Shown: piece by piece, positions 1-9,496 of the stretch
Numbering within the stretch: the stretch's first letter is position 1
How the letters are laid out: every line of letters starts with the position of its first letter
From: Oscillospiraceae bacterium
GTDB taxonomy: Bacteria; Bacillota; Clostridia; UMGS1840; HGM11507
NCBI GenBank assembly: GCA_015068665.1
Contig: SVKB01000001.1
Coordinates: forward strand, 164,812 to 228,811
Reading direction: 5' to 3'
DNA length: 64,000 nucleotides
Program-made: the position numbers and the translations under genes
The notes under the pieces: generated by a model
Seen by the model: the letters and a program-made list of their open reading frames with translations, nothing else
Database searches by the model: none
What the model was told of the DNA's origin: nothing

Positions 1-2
1 AA

Positions 3-422
3 GAAGAAGTTTTAAAATCGGTAAACGACGGCTATCTTACTTTTGTGGTTGACTTAAGCAGTATGGGAAAATGTGAACCGAATACCCTTTACACAGCACA
101 CGATCCGAAGAATTTTTACGGAGTGCTGGAGCGTCTTAATAAAGACCTGTTCTTCCTCGATGATTCTCTTTGTGGGATAAAGGCATACGACCTTTTAAGA
201 TGCATAGAGCTTGTCAAAGAAGAATTCGGCGTTCAGGATATTACGGTAGAGGGCTTTGAAAAAGCAACGGTTCTGGTTAGAATTGCAGAAATTCTTTCGG
301 AAAATATTAAAACCGTTTGTAAAAATGAGATATCTCTTGATGATATAATAACCGACAGGTATTATAATCCTTATAACATTTCAGGAACTGTAATGCCCGG
401 TCTGGCTTTATATCTTAAATAA
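3..422 (+). CDS. C-terminal part of an alpha/beta-hydrolase-like protein (5' end outside window)
   Basis: The reading frame is open from the window edge, so only the last ~139 residues are seen. The order of elements is that of the C-terminal half of acetylxylan-esterase/abhydrolase proteins: a 'VDLSSMGKCEP' stretch (compare the family's DxRGxGE), a 'GIKAYDLLRCIELV' helix, 'DITVEGFEKATVLVRIAEIL' at the nucleophile-elbow position, and a closing 'ISGTVMPGLALYL'. The elbow reads EGFEKA rather than GxSxGG, so the usual serine is not visible and the protein may be inactive or a different subfamily. It ends just before two hairpins and a terminator. The family is an inference from residue order; confidence is low for function and fair for being a real coding end. 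Confidence 0.5.
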   Translation, partial: EEVLKSVNDGYLTFVVDLSSMGKCEPNTLYTAHDPKNFYGVLERLNKDLFFLDDSLCGIKAYDLLRCIELVKEEFGVQDITVEGFEKATVLVRIAEILSENIKTVCKNEISLDDIITDRYYNPYNISGTVMPGLALYLK

Positions 423-460
423 AAAGGCTGAAAAAACGGGAATGTAAAAAAACTCCGGAC

Positions 461-558
461 CACCAAAATGAATGCAGATAGTACAAAGGTACGGCAAGGC
501 TCATTTTGGTGAAAAGCAAAGAGTGGCAAGGGTTTTTCGATGATCCATCCCCTTGCCA
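461..558. other. Two consecutive perfect hairpins in an intergenic region
   Basis: An 11-bp perfect inverted repeat, CACCAAAATGA (461-471) with TCATTTTGGTG (501-511), is followed by a 9-bp one, TGGCAAGGG (524-532) with CCCTTGCCA (550-558). No start codon with a ribosome site lies inside. The rest of the 423-707 gap holds the terminator at 637. The role is unknown: an attenuator, a repeat element or a processed 3' UTR are all possible. Confidence 0.55.
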
Positions 559-636
559 TTTAAGTTTGAATTATAAATATCATTATTTACCAATATTATA
601 TATTTTTTTGCAGTAGACCGACTTTTTCGACAGTCT

Positions 637-672
637 GAGGCTGAAAACAAACGTTTTTCAGCCTCTTTTTTA
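637..672 (+). terminator. Rho-independent terminator after the hydrolase-like gene
   Basis: GAGGCTGAAAA (637-647) pairs perfectly with TTTTCAGCCTC (655-665) around a 7-base loop and runs directly into a T tract. It serves the upstream + strand gene; the next gene lies on the opposite strand. Confidence 0.85.
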
Positions 673-707
673 TTGCAAATATTCGGTTTTTTCAGCCGTA
701 AAAAAGG

Positions 708-1553
708 CTAAAGTTTAAGAGTAAAAGTGTTATTTTCAGAGCTTTTTTGCGGAGAGGTATGAAAAAGCTTGCAATAATTACGGTAAAAAGTGGAGTAATC
801 GTTAAAGCCGTATTTTAAGTATATTTCGGTGGGATTTGCTCCTAAATCAATGTGTTTTTTTATTGCATGGAGTCTTTTTGTATTGATATATTTTTTGGGT
901 GTGGTTTTCATGTGTTTTTTAAAAATTTCAAATAAATAAGCCTTGGTAATATGAAGATGATCGCTTATTTCTGAGATGTTTTCCAGCTCATAAAGATTCG
1001 AATTTATGTATTCAATTGCATCCAGTAAAATCGATGAATACATATTTGGTTTAGTGTCATAATTATCGTCTATATGCATCAGATTGAAGCAGATTTCATA
1101 AATGGTATGATGAAGAATTTTATTGAAATCATCCTTGTTAAGAAGGTTATAATAATAGTCAACTTTTTCAAATAAACCCTTTAAAACCGGGTATTTTGAG
1201 CAGTTTAATACCTTTACCGAGGAAGAAATATGGGATGCTCCGATTTTTTGTAAAAAAGAGGTGCTGACACACAAATCATAGCGCTCATACAGGTCATAAT
1301 TTTCCAGGTGAATAGTATGACATAAGGATGGTGGAATCAGTATTATGTCGTCATTGGATAAAAGGTATTCGTTACCTTCGATACTGAAGCTTCCTTCTAT
1401 ATTAGAGAAGTATAAAATCTCCAATGAGTTATGGGTATGAAGATAGTGCTTATTGGGATTTTCATTTATTATTCTCAAATGATCAAATGTAAAATTTTCA
1501 TCCTGTACGGTAAAAAAATTTGTCGTTATTTCCGAGCTTAAGGTGTTATTCAT
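708..1553 (-). CDS. AraC-family transcriptional regulator (281 aa)
   Basis: The protein has a two-part AraC layout. Residues ~20-110 form a cupin-like sensing domain ('HTHNSLEILYF', 'DDIILIPPSLCHTIHL'). Residues ~180-275 form the double helix-turn-helix, with 'ISEISDHLHITKAYLFEIFKKHM' and the closing 'YGFNDYSTFYRNYCKLFHTSPQK' signature. The start is supported by GGAG seven bases upstream. It is transcribed divergently from the amidohydrolase/SLH run at 1862 and is the obvious candidate to control it, with a sugar or glycan fragment as probable ligand (inference). Confidence 0.93.
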   Translation of the reverse strand: MNNTLSSEITTNFFTVQDENFTFDHLRIINENPNKHYLHTHNSLEILYFSNIEGSFSIEGNEYLLSNDDIILIPPSLCHTIHLENYDLYERYDLCVSTSFLQKIGASHISSSVKVLNCSKYPVLKGLFEKVDYYYNLLNKDDFNKILHHTIYEICFNLMHIDDNYDTKPNMYSSILLDAIEYINSNLYELENISEISDHLHITKAYLFEIFKKHMKTTPKKYINTKRLHAIKKHIDLGANPTEIYLKYGFNDYSTFYRNYCKLFHTSPQKSSENNTFTLKL

Positions 1554-1663
1554 TTTGTTGCTCCTTTCCCGCTTTTTCGATATTATAACACATTAGTTGA
1601 TTATTTGCAATATTTTACTGATGATTTACACTTCCAAATTTAATAATAATGTGTCATAATATA

Positions 1664-1800
1664 TACGGGTGAGATTGTGGCAGCAGGAGGATGTAATACG
1701 ATGAAAAAGAGATTACAGTTCATCGTAGAGGACACATTTTCGGTTAATATCTTCCATTTATCACCCGGGTAAAACAGTAAAATGGAAAATATTGCAAATG
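1664..1800 (+). promoter_or_regulatory. Potentially structured leader upstream of the amidohydrolase operon
   Basis: Several inverted repeats overlap in a short space. CGGGTGA (about 1665) pairs with TCACCCG (1761-1767). TACGATGAA (1697-1705) pairs with TTCATCGTA (1719-1727). TGTAAT (1692-1697) pairs with ATTACA (1712-1717), which would make a pseudoknot with the previous pair. AATATCTTCCATTTA (1746-1760) nearly matches the complement of 1780-1794. A CATAAT box at 1655-1660 would place transcription start near the first repeat. It matches no riboswitch class I can name. It lies in the 308-base divergent gap between the AraC gene and the amidohydrolase. Confidence 0.4.
1701..1772 (+). CDS. Possible 23-aa leader peptide
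   Basis: An ATG follows AGGAGG (1685-1690) at a normal-to-long spacing, and 23 codons run to TAA at 1770-1772, giving a peptide that starts MKKRLQFIVEDTF. The start codon lies inside one arm of the TACGATGAA hairpin, so translation and folding would compete. No homologue is recognised. It could be a regulatory leader peptide for the operon starting at 1862 or a chance frame. Confidence 0.35.
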   Translation: MKKRLQFIVEDTFSVNIFHLSPG

Positions 1801-1861
1801 ATAAACTGTATTTCGTTGAAATGAAAATTTTGGCATAACATATTTAAAGGAGTATTTTTAA

Positions 1862-2827
1862 ATGGCAAGATATGTGAAAATATCAACCTTTACCGTATTA
1901 AACCCGATACCTGAAGCAGAAATTAAGAAGGACAGGCCTTTGTATGAAAGTGTTAAAGACTATCTTGACAGGCAGCTTAAGAATGTCCTTGCGGATAAGC
2001 CTGACCTTATAGTGCTTCCCGAGAATTGCGGAAAGCAGTCATCCTTCCCTGAACGGGCTCAGGAATATTGTGATTCAGGTTCTTTGTATCTTTTTGATTA
2101 TTTTAAAAGTGTGGCAAAAGAAAATAAATGCTATATTGCATTTTCACGGTATAAAAAAATGGAAGACGGAACAGTCAGAAACTGTGCCAGCGTTATCGGA
2201 AGAGACGGAGAAGTTGTCGGAGAATATCACAAAAACTATCCAACCGTTTATGAAACCGAGGCGGGAATTTTAGCCGGCAGGGATGTTCCTTTGATTGAAT
2301 GTGATTTCGGTACAATTTGTCCCATCATCTGCTTTGATTTGAACTTTGACGATGTAAGGCAAAAGGTCAAGGCTAAAAATCCTGATATAGTAACCTTCCA
2401 CTCTGCCTTCCACGGTGGTCTTATGCAGGAATTTTTCGCTTATGATACAAGAAGCTATCTTGTAAGCTCACTTCAAAACATAAGACGAAGTAAAATTTTA
2501 TCTCCTATGGGAGTAACCGTTGCAACAACTACTACATATACGAACTGGGCTACTGCCGTAATAAATCTTGACTATGCAGTATGCCATATAGACTATAACT
2601 GGGCAAAATTTGCAGCGGCAAAGGAAAAGTACAAGGATAAATTAAAAATTGAAGATCCGGACGATGTCGGAGCCGTTATGCTTTCTTATGAGGGCGATGA
2701 TAAAACTGTTATGGATATAATATCCGAGTTTGAAATTGAGCTTCTGGACGAATATATCGAAAGAAGCATCAAAAACCGGGGAGAGAATATAGAAAACATA
2801 GTATCTGAAAAGGAGAAAAATATATGA
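1862..2827 (+). CDS. Carbon-nitrogen hydrolase (nitrilase superfamily, 321 aa)
   Basis: A cytoplasmic amidase of the nitrilase superfamily, which cleaves non-peptide C-N bonds. The catalytic triad is visible: Glu54 in 'VLPENCGK', Lys124 in 'EYHKNYPT' and Cys157 in 'CPIICFDLNF'. The length is slightly above the usual ~270-300 because of a charged C-terminal tail. AAAGGAG lies upstream of the ATG. The stop overlaps the next start (ATGA at 2824-2827), so it is translationally coupled to the SLH protein. A soluble amidase heading a surface-protein operon suggests processing of an amide-bearing sugar or side group (inference); the substrate cannot be read from sequence. Confidence 0.9.
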   Translation: MARYVKISTFTVLNPIPEAEIKKDRPLYESVKDYLDRQLKNVLADKPDLIVLPENCGKQSSFPERAQEYCDSGSLYLFDYFKSVAKENKCYIAFSRYKKMEDGTVRNCASVIGRDGEVVGEYHKNYPTVYETEAGILAGRDVPLIECDFGTICPIICFDLNFDDVRQKVKAKNPDIVTFHSAFHGGLMQEFFAYDTRSYLVSSLQNIRRSKILSPMGVTVATTTTYTNWATAVINLDYAVCHIDYNWAKFAAAKEKYKDKLKIEDPDDVGAVMLSYEGDDKTVMDIISEFEIELLDEYIERSIKNRGENIENIVSEKEKNI

Positions 2828-5800
2828 AAAAACTATTATCGTTATTAATCACTTTTACAATGCTTATCAGCTTAATACCGTTTTCTTATGCAGCTGAAAG
2901 TGTATCAGCTGTATCGGAATTTTCCGAGGTGGATTTTCTTAAGGAAATCGGTATAGTGGCAGACAGCTTTGACGGCAATGCCGGTATGACAAGAGCAGAG
3001 ATGGCAAAGCTGGTTATCGAAGCTTTTTATCAGGATACGGATTTTAATGTGGAAGATGGGGAGCCGGTATTTGCTGATGTTACATCCGATCATCCGTGCT
3101 ACGGATACATTAAAGCCTGTAAGGATTTAAAAATATTAAACGGTGACGGATTAAATATGTTCCATCCCGATAACAATGTTTCAGCAATAGATATGTTAAC
3201 CGTTATGATTAATGCATTGGGTTACACAGTTTATGCCGATGCTTACGGCGGATGGCCCACAGGCTATTATACCGTCGCAAGAGAAACAGGAATTTCCAAA
3301 GGCGTTGACTTAAATGAAACCGGGATATCAAACGGTGTTGCCGCAAAAATAATCTACAATGCACTTTTTGCAGATACTGTTGATTTAACCTCTGTTTCCA
3401 AGGACGGAATTGAAGTTGCAATAAACAGCAACAAAAACTTCCTGTCTGACAGACTGGGAATTTTCGAGTATGATGCAGTTGTGGTTGATAACGGTTACTC
3501 TTCCGTATACGGAGACTCCGTTGAGGACGGAGAAAGAGTAGTTTTTGAAGATTACTCGACAAAATCGCTTATTACAGCGTTTTCAAACGGTCATAATGTT
3601 GATGACTATCTTGGAATGAGAGTTAAAGCTTTCATAAGAAACAATATGGAAAGCGGAAGATATGAGCTTGTATATATTGCATCCCATAAAAGAGCTGAGG
3701 TTATCGACCTTGTTGCAGATAAAATTATAAGCTTCACGTCAAATTACATCGAGTACGATGAGGATGAAAACTCATCTGCTACCGAGAAATTCAATTTTGA
3801 AGCGGTTGCTCCTAAAATTATATATAACGGCACAGTAATGGTAAGTGTTTCGCTTGAAGACCTTATGCCTGAGGAAGGCTTTGTAAGGCTTATAGATAAT
3901 GACGGCAACGGAAGATATGACATTATTGATATAACAAGCTTTAACTATTATAACGGCAGCTACAGTGCCACATCAAGAAATATCGTTGTTGACAAGGTTG
4001 TAACAGAAGAAGGAGAAGAGTATATTGCATCACTGTTCAATCCTCAGGCATCCTTAAGAATTGACAGTGACAAGGCTATATACAAGTTTAAGCTAAGCGG
4101 TGAAATTGATTCCTTATCTGAGCTTAAAACACTTGATGTTGTGTCCGTGGCTGAATGTCCCGAAAAGGTTGACGGAAAAACTCTTTACTATTTTGTTGCA
4201 GAAAGAAATGTTGTCAGCGGAACGGTAAGCGGTAAGACGGAAAACGAGATAAGTCTTTCAGACGGGAATACATATAAGCTTTCCGACAGTATAACCGATA
4301 TCAAGCCTTCATACATTACACTGATTGAATATGCAACCTGCAAAATATACCTGAATGCAACAGGCAATGTTGTTTATACCGAGGGTGCTCTTAAGGCAAA
4401 GAATTTTGCTTATCTTGTAAATGCGGCTGAAAGAAATCAGGGTGAGGAAACTGTATATGTAAAGCTGTTTACTGCTAAAGGAACTATGGAAAATCTTCAG
4501 CTTGACACGACGGTTAAAATAGACGGAAAGCCCTGTTCCACTACTACCTCTCAGCTTGAAACACTTTACGCGCGTTCATCGGCAGTAAGTAAGCTCAGCG
4601 GTGATACCGTTACATCCAGACCGGTGTTATATAAGACAAATTCAAAGGGATATATATACGAAATAGATACCGATACACCTAACTATGACTGTGAGGGTGA
4701 AATTGATAAGAGCCATCTTAACCAGACATCAATCCCATACACGGAAGTAGATATGATGGATCCCGATACCCTTAAAGCAGGATGGAGAAATCCGGCATAT
4801 GAAAGAATGAGTGGAACATACCGTTCAATGAACGGTAAGTTTTTCATCACAATGGAAACAGTAATACTTGCAGTTCCTGAAATAGATACATACGGACTTG
4901 AGGACGGACAAAAGCTTACAGCAATGGAATATACCAGAAATAATGCATTCTCATTAGAAAGAACAAAAGCCTATGAACTTGACAATATAGACTCAAACTA
5001 CAAGGTTCTTAGAGCGAATCAGTTGGTATCACTTTCAAAGTATGACATTCAGGGATATAACATAGACCCGGATACAGGTATTGCTGAATTTGCAGTTGTG
5101 CGTGGTGTTTACGAAAGTGCGGTTGACGAAATTGCAACCTCTACACCGATGGTTGTTTTCTTAAAGAAAGTGGAGGTTTACGACGAAGCTACTCAGGAGA
5201 ATATAACAAGAATTTATTATTCCAATGCCGGTAAAACAGAATATGCTGATGTTAATACTTCAGAATGTTTCTTTCCATACAGAGACCTTATTGAAGGGGC
5301 TACCACCCAGGAAAGTCTATTCGGTTCAGCAGTTTCACCACTGCGTGCAGGAGATATTATAAGAGTTCTTAAATATGATGATAATAAGCTTATGCATTTA
5401 GAGAGAGTTATATCAGTTGCAGATAATCCTAATAATCTTCATTCTTTGATTTTATATCCGGGTGTTTCTGCAAACAGATATACAAGTTTAGCATACGGAA
5501 GCTCACTGACTCCTTACGATTATAATAATTATTCCATCTATACAGACTATTCTTATGGCGTGCTTGTAACCTATGTTGAACAGCTTAAAAGCGGAGTAGC
5601 CAAGGCTGTGGTTAACAACGAATATACAGGCATTGTTTCTGATTTACTTGAAGATGATAAGACTGCTGTAAAGAAAAATAACCCGTACTTCTACCTGAAT
5701 ATGGCAGGAAAACATGCAACTGTTGTTAACGTCTCGGAAGATGGAGAAAGCGTAAAAGTTGAAAAAGGCAGTCCGGATGATATTAGAGTTCTTCAGGAAG

Positions 5801-5901
5801 GCGATTATAAATTAAGTGAAACCAGTCTTGTAATTTGCGACTTCAGAAGATTTAATGTGGAATCAATAATAATTATCAACGGAATAGAAAATATTAAGTA
5901 A
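2824..5901 (+). CDS. SLH-domain surface protein, 1025 aa
   Basis: A Sec signal peptide (residues 1-24, cleavage near SYA-AES) is followed by SLH-type repeats at ~30-190: 'MTRAEMAKLVIEAFY', 'FADVTSDHPCYGYIKACKDL', 'AYGGWPTGYYTVARETGISKGV'. SLH domains bind pyruvylated wall polymer, so the protein should sit on the cell surface. The remaining ~830 residues are all-beta in character, contain 'VRLIDNDGNGRYDIIDI', and have no enzyme motif I recognise. The protein at 39123-41945 has the same plan (940 aa, 'IRLLDNDGDGKWDFVFI'), so the two are paralogues, each near the start of a surface-protein operon. It is coupled to the upstream amidohydrolase by an ATGA overlap. Function is unknown; a structural or S-layer scaffold role is a guess. 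Confidence 0.85.
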   Translation: MKKLLSLLITFTMLISLIPFSYAAESVSAVSEFSEVDFLKEIGIVADSFDGNAGMTRAEMAKLVIEAFYQDTDFNVEDGEPVFADVTSDHPCYGYIKACKDLKILNGDGLNMFHPDNNVSAIDMLTVMINALGYTVYADAYGGWPTGYYTVARETGISKGVDLNETGISNGVAAKIIYNALFADTVDLTSVSKDGIEVAINSNKNFLSDRLGIFEYDAVVVDNGYSSVYGDSVEDGERVVFEDYSTKSLITAFSNGHNVDDYLGMRVKAFIRNNMESGRYELVYIASHKRAEVIDLVADKIISFTSNYIEYDEDENSSATEKFNFEAVAPKIIYNGTVMVSVSLEDLMPEEGFVRLIDNDGNGRYDIIDITSFNYYNGSYSATSRNIVVDKVVTEEGEEYIASLFNPQASLRIDSDKAIYKFKLSGEIDSLSELKTLDVVSVAECPEKVDGKTLYYFVAERNVVSGTVSGKTENEISLSDGNTYKLSDSITDIKPSYITLIEYATCKIYLNATGNVVYTEGALKAKNFAYLVNAAERNQGEETVYVKLFTAKGTMENLQLDTTVKIDGKPCSTTTSQLETLYARSSAVSKLSGDTVTSRPVLYKTNSKGYIYEIDTDTPNYDCEGEIDKSHLNQTSIPYTEVDMMDPDTLKAGWRNPAYERMSGTYRSMNGKFFITMETVILAVPEIDTYGLEDGQKLTAMEYTRNNAFSLERTKAYELDNIDSNYKVLRANQLVSLSKYDIQGYNIDPDTGIAEFAVVRGVYESAVDEIATSTPMVVFLKKVEVYDEATQENITRIYYSNAGKTEYADVNTSECFFPYRDLIEGATTQESLFGSAVSPLRAGDIIRVLKYDDNKLMHLERVISVADNPNNLHSLILYPGVSANRYTSLAYGSSLTPYDYNNYSIYTDYSYGVLVTYVEQLKSGVAKAVVNNEYTGIVSDLLEDDKTAVKKNNPYFYLNMAGKHATVVNVSEDGESVKVEKGSPDDIRVLQEGDYKLSETSLVICDFRRFNVESIIIINGIENIK

Positions 5902-5910
5902 GGATGAATA

Positions 5911-8900
5911 ATGATGAAGAAAATATTTACTTTTGTTTTAATTTTTGCTTTGCTGATGTCTTCTTTTTGTACCTATGGGTTTGCTTCTGATTATCAGGGG
6001 CACTGGGCAGAAGATGTTATAAATAAATTTGTTGAAGATAAAATAATTTCGGGAAATGAAAGCGGAAATATCAATCCTGATGTTAATATCAAAAGAAGCG
6101 AATTTGTAAAAATAATAAACAGATATTTTAAATATACCGAAAAGGCAGAAAGTAATTTTAACGATATTACCTCTGACAAATGGTATGCGGACGAATTTTT
6201 AATTGCTAAAAAAGCAGGTTTTATTACCGGAGATCAGAACGGTAATGCAAATCCCGAAAGCCCTGTTACAAGAGCCGAAGTTTGCGTTATTCTTTCAAGA
6301 CTTCTTAACCTTCCTATAGAAGAAAATGTTCTTCCACAGGGTGAAGAAATCCCCGACTGGGCAAAAAATGCTGTTAACTCAGTATTTAAGGCAGGATACA
6401 TAAAAGGCTATGAGGACGGAAGCTTAAGAGTTTATTCAAATATTACAAGAGCTGAAGCGGTAAGTGTTATATCACGCTGTGAAACCGGTAAGGCTCCTGC
6501 TGTTCAGGAAAGCGTACCTGTAAACAATAACGGTAACATAACAGGTATGGGTTCATCCGCAGGCGGAAGCTTCGGCGGAGGCGGCGGAGGCGGCGGTTCC
6601 TCTGCGCCTGTCGGCGTAACACCTGCAAGAATTGATGTAAGAAACTTCGATAAAGACACCTTCGAGCTTGATTTAACTGCAAATTTCATTGATGAGTTTG
6701 TTTTCACTCTTGAAGTTGGCGGCGATACATATACGTATGATAAAAATTCCATTTTACCGAACAAAGTATCTTCGGGATACACCTTTAATACATACGATAT
6801 AGTACTCAAAACAGTTAAGGAAAGACAGTTAAATAACGAGTTATATAAAATCTATGTAAAAGGTATTGCTTCAGGAAACCGACCTGATACTGCAAACATC
6901 AAGGTTTATGAAGGAAATGTCGTAATAGACCTTCCTGCTCCTTCAGGACTTACAGCATCCTATAATACTGACGGTACTGTATATAACAAGGATGAATATA
7001 AACTTTCCTGGAATGTAGTTGATAATGTAAAAGAATATCAGTGGAGCTTATATAACAGCAGTGAAGAAAATGCAACTCCTGTTACAGGCGGAGTAATTAC
7101 TTCCCAGAGTCTTGAAGCAGGTGCAACAGTTGCTTCAACGGTAGTTGCAATCAATTCCGAATGGGGAGACAGAGAAAATCTTTATTTCACAGTTTCGGCA
7201 AAAGATAAACAAACTGATATTTTATCAATGCCAACCGAACCGAAATATCTTCTTCTTGATGCACCAAAAGTTACAGGCGTTACATATGAAGGTAATGATG
7301 TATATAAAATAGCTTACGAAAAAGACTCTGAGGCAACTTATGAGGTTAAAATCGGAGATACTCTTCTTTCGGACGGTGTAACATATAAACCTGCTGATTC
7401 GGATAAGGTAATGGCAGTTAAAGTTAAAGGTTTCTATGAAGATAACGAAACAAAACCTTCTTCTTACGAGTATGACTTCACATACGGCGGAGGAGATGGC
7501 GAAAATGCACCTTATGTTATAACAAGTCCAAGACAGTTTAAAAATATTGCAGATAATCCGGATAAGAACTTTGTTCTCGGATGTGATATAGCCTTTGAAG
7601 GAACTTACAACGGTGTTTCAACCTTCAGCGGTACATTAGACGGTGCATGCTACACTGTTGATTTGGGCGACAATGCTACGCAGGGTTTGTTTGCGCAGGT
7701 AAGAGGGGCTGAAATAAAGAATCTTACCGTTAAAGGAACCGTTAATGCAACTTTGGGTGCAGGCGCAGGTGCATTTGCAGGTGCTGCCAAGGAATCAGCA
7801 ACGTTTATTAACTGTATAAACTATGCAGATGTGATATCCAAGTCGGGCTCACAATACGTGGGTGGTATCTTAGGAAACGGATATGACGGATGTTCATCTA
7901 CAACATTTGAAAATTGCGTAAACTTCGGTAAAGTAGATGTAAACGGAAACACCAATAATAGCTCTAATGGTGGTATTACAGGTGTTGGCAAAGATACAAA
8001 AATTGATACTTGTGTAAACTACGGAAGAATTGACGGACAAAGCAGAGCCGGAGGCTTAATAGGCTGGAGCACCAATAATCTTGAGATTTCAAACTGTGCT
8101 AACTTCGGTCGTATTTCTTCTAAAGTAAACGGATCTTATGTAGGCGGTGCTGCCGGATATTTGGGTTCTGCTTCAACAGGTTCCGTAAAGAATTTCGTTA
8201 ATGCAGGTCAGGCTAACTTCGGAGTTGTTGGCGTATATGCAGGTAGTCCTTCAATTTCAAACTGTATAAATGTAGGTACAACCACAAATGCAATGGTTGG
8301 CAGCGGTACTGTTACAACAGTTAACTGCTATTATCTAAAAGATAAAGGATCTGACTCAACAGGAGCAATATCTAAAACTTCAGACGAGCTTAAAGCTCTT
8401 ACTTTAGATGGCTTTGCTATACAGGAAGGCTTCGATTATCCGCTTCCGACAGGTATAGTATATGTTGAAGTAGAGGATTCAAGTATTATAAAGATTTCAT
8501 CTGCAGAGGATTTTATGAAGATAAAGGATGACCTTTCAGGCAGTTATAAATTAACTGCGGATATCACCCTTACTCAAGGACTAACCGAAACCTTCAGCGG
8601 AACATTTGACGGTAACGGACATACAATTACTATCGGAAGTGAAGAAAGTCCTGCAACACAGGGTGTATTTGCATCCGCAAAAGATTTTACGATTAAAAAT
8701 CTTACTGTTAAAGGAACAATCAATACAAATACAAATGCAGGCGCCTTCGTAGGTGCTGCTCCGGGAAATGCTAACTTTATTAACTGTAAAAACTATGCAA
8801 ATATAACAATCAATAAAGTAGTAAATTATGTAGGCGGTATCTTAGGGAACGGATATGATGGCAGTAACGGAGCAACTGCAACATTTACAGATTGTGTAAA

Positions 8901-9465
8901 CTACGGTAAAATCGATGCAACCGGCTATACAACCAGTTCTATCGGCGGTATTGCAGGGGTTGGCAGAAATGTAATAATTAAAACTTGTGTAAACTACGGA
9001 GTAATGGCAGGTAAAAACAGAGCCGGGGGCTTAGTTGGATGGAACACCACAACTCTTAACGTATCAAACAGTGCTAACTTTGGTAAGGTTTCTTCATTAT
9101 CATACGGAAGTCAGGTTGGCGGTGCTATCGGATATTTACAAGGTAGCGCAACTGTATCGAATTTTATAAATGCAGGTCAGGTTAACCAGGGCATTGTGGG
9201 CTACAGATCCGACGGCACTAACGGTACTCCTTCAATTTCCAACTGTATAAATGCAGGAACAACCAATAACGCTATAACTAATTTACCAAGTGTGACAACA
9301 ACTAACTGTTACTTCCTTGAAGATAAAGGAAATGATTCAACCGGCGCAACTAAAAAAACTTCGGATGAGCTTAAAGCTCTTACTTTAGATGGCTTTGCTA
9401 AACAGGAAGGATTCGACTATCCGCTTCCGACAGGCATTACTTATAGTCCTATAGTAACAGAATAG
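5911..9465 (+). CDS. SLH-anchored GLUG-repeat surface protein, 1184 aa
   Basis: The protein has a signal peptide (1-26) and three SLH repeats at ~28-190 ('YQGHWAEDVINKFVEDKIISG', 'NRYFKYTEKAE', 'VTRAEVCVILSRLL'). A glycine-rich hinge at ~213-232 and an Fn3/Ig-like stretch at ~240-515 follow. Two units of ~320 residues (about 530-850 and 850-1180) close it, each with several GLUG-type motifs ('VGGILGNGYDG', 'AGGLIGWSTNN', 'NCANFGRIS'). GLUG repeats form beta-helical, adhesive or protective surface structures. Paired starts at 5911 and 5914 follow AAGGA; either is possible. Each unit ends with the same 'KTSDELKALTLDGFA' tail. The units resemble those in the 12918 and 20040 genes, so this is one family of surface proteins. 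No catalytic residues are evident. Confidence 0.85.
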   Translation: MMKKIFTFVLIFALLMSSFCTYGFASDYQGHWAEDVINKFVEDKIISGNESGNINPDVNIKRSEFVKIINRYFKYTEKAESNFNDITSDKWYADEFLIAKKAGFITGDQNGNANPESPVTRAEVCVILSRLLNLPIEENVLPQGEEIPDWAKNAVNSVFKAGYIKGYEDGSLRVYSNITRAEAVSVISRCETGKAPAVQESVPVNNNGNITGMGSSAGGSFGGGGGGGGSSAPVGVTPARIDVRNFDKDTFELDLTANFIDEFVFTLEVGGDTYTYDKNSILPNKVSSGYTFNTYDIVLKTVKERQLNNELYKIYVKGIASGNRPDTANIKVYEGNVVIDLPAPSGLTASYNTDGTVYNKDEYKLSWNVVDNVKEYQWSLYNSSEENATPVTGGVITSQSLEAGATVASTVVAINSEWGDRENLYFTVSAKDKQTDILSMPTEPKYLLLDAPKVTGVTYEGNDVYKIAYEKDSEATYEVKIGDTLLSDGVTYKPADSDKVMAVKVKGFYEDNETKPSSYEYDFTYGGGDGENAPYVITSPRQFKNIADNPDKNFVLGCDIAFEGTYNGVSTFSGTLDGACYTVDLGDNATQGLFAQVRGAEIKNLTVKGTVNATLGAGAGAFAGAAKESATFINCINYADVISKSGSQYVGGILGNGYDGCSSTTFENCVNFGKVDVNGNTNNSSNGGITGVGKDTKIDTCVNYGRIDGQSRAGGLIGWSTNNLEISNCANFGRISSKVNGSYVGGAAGYLGSASTGSVKNFVNAGQANFGVVGVYAGSPSISNCINVGTTTNAMVGSGTVTTVNCYYLKDKGSDSTGAISKTSDELKALTLDGFAIQEGFDYPLPTGIVYVEVEDSSIIKISSAEDFMKIKDDLSGSYKLTADITLTQGLTETFSGTFDGNGHTITIGSEESPATQGVFASAKDFTIKNLTVKGTINTNTNAGAFVGAAPGNANFINCKNYANITINKVVNYVGGILGNGYDGSNGATATFTDCVNYGKIDATGYTTSSIGGIAGVGRNVIIKTCVNYGVMAGKNRAGGLVGWNTTTLNVSNSANFGKVSSLSYGSQVGGAIGYLQGSATVSNFINAGQVNQGIVGYRSDGTNGTPSISNCINAGTTNNAITNLPSVTTTNCYFLEDKGNDSTGATKKTSDELKALTLDGFAKQEGFDYPLPTGITYSPIVTE

Positions 9466-9496
9466 AAATCCGGGTTGAATTTAAAGGAGGGGCTAT

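Noticed and set aside
1782-1838. 18-aa frame after the leader peptide
   Set aside because: No ribosome site and it overlaps one arm of an inverted repeat.
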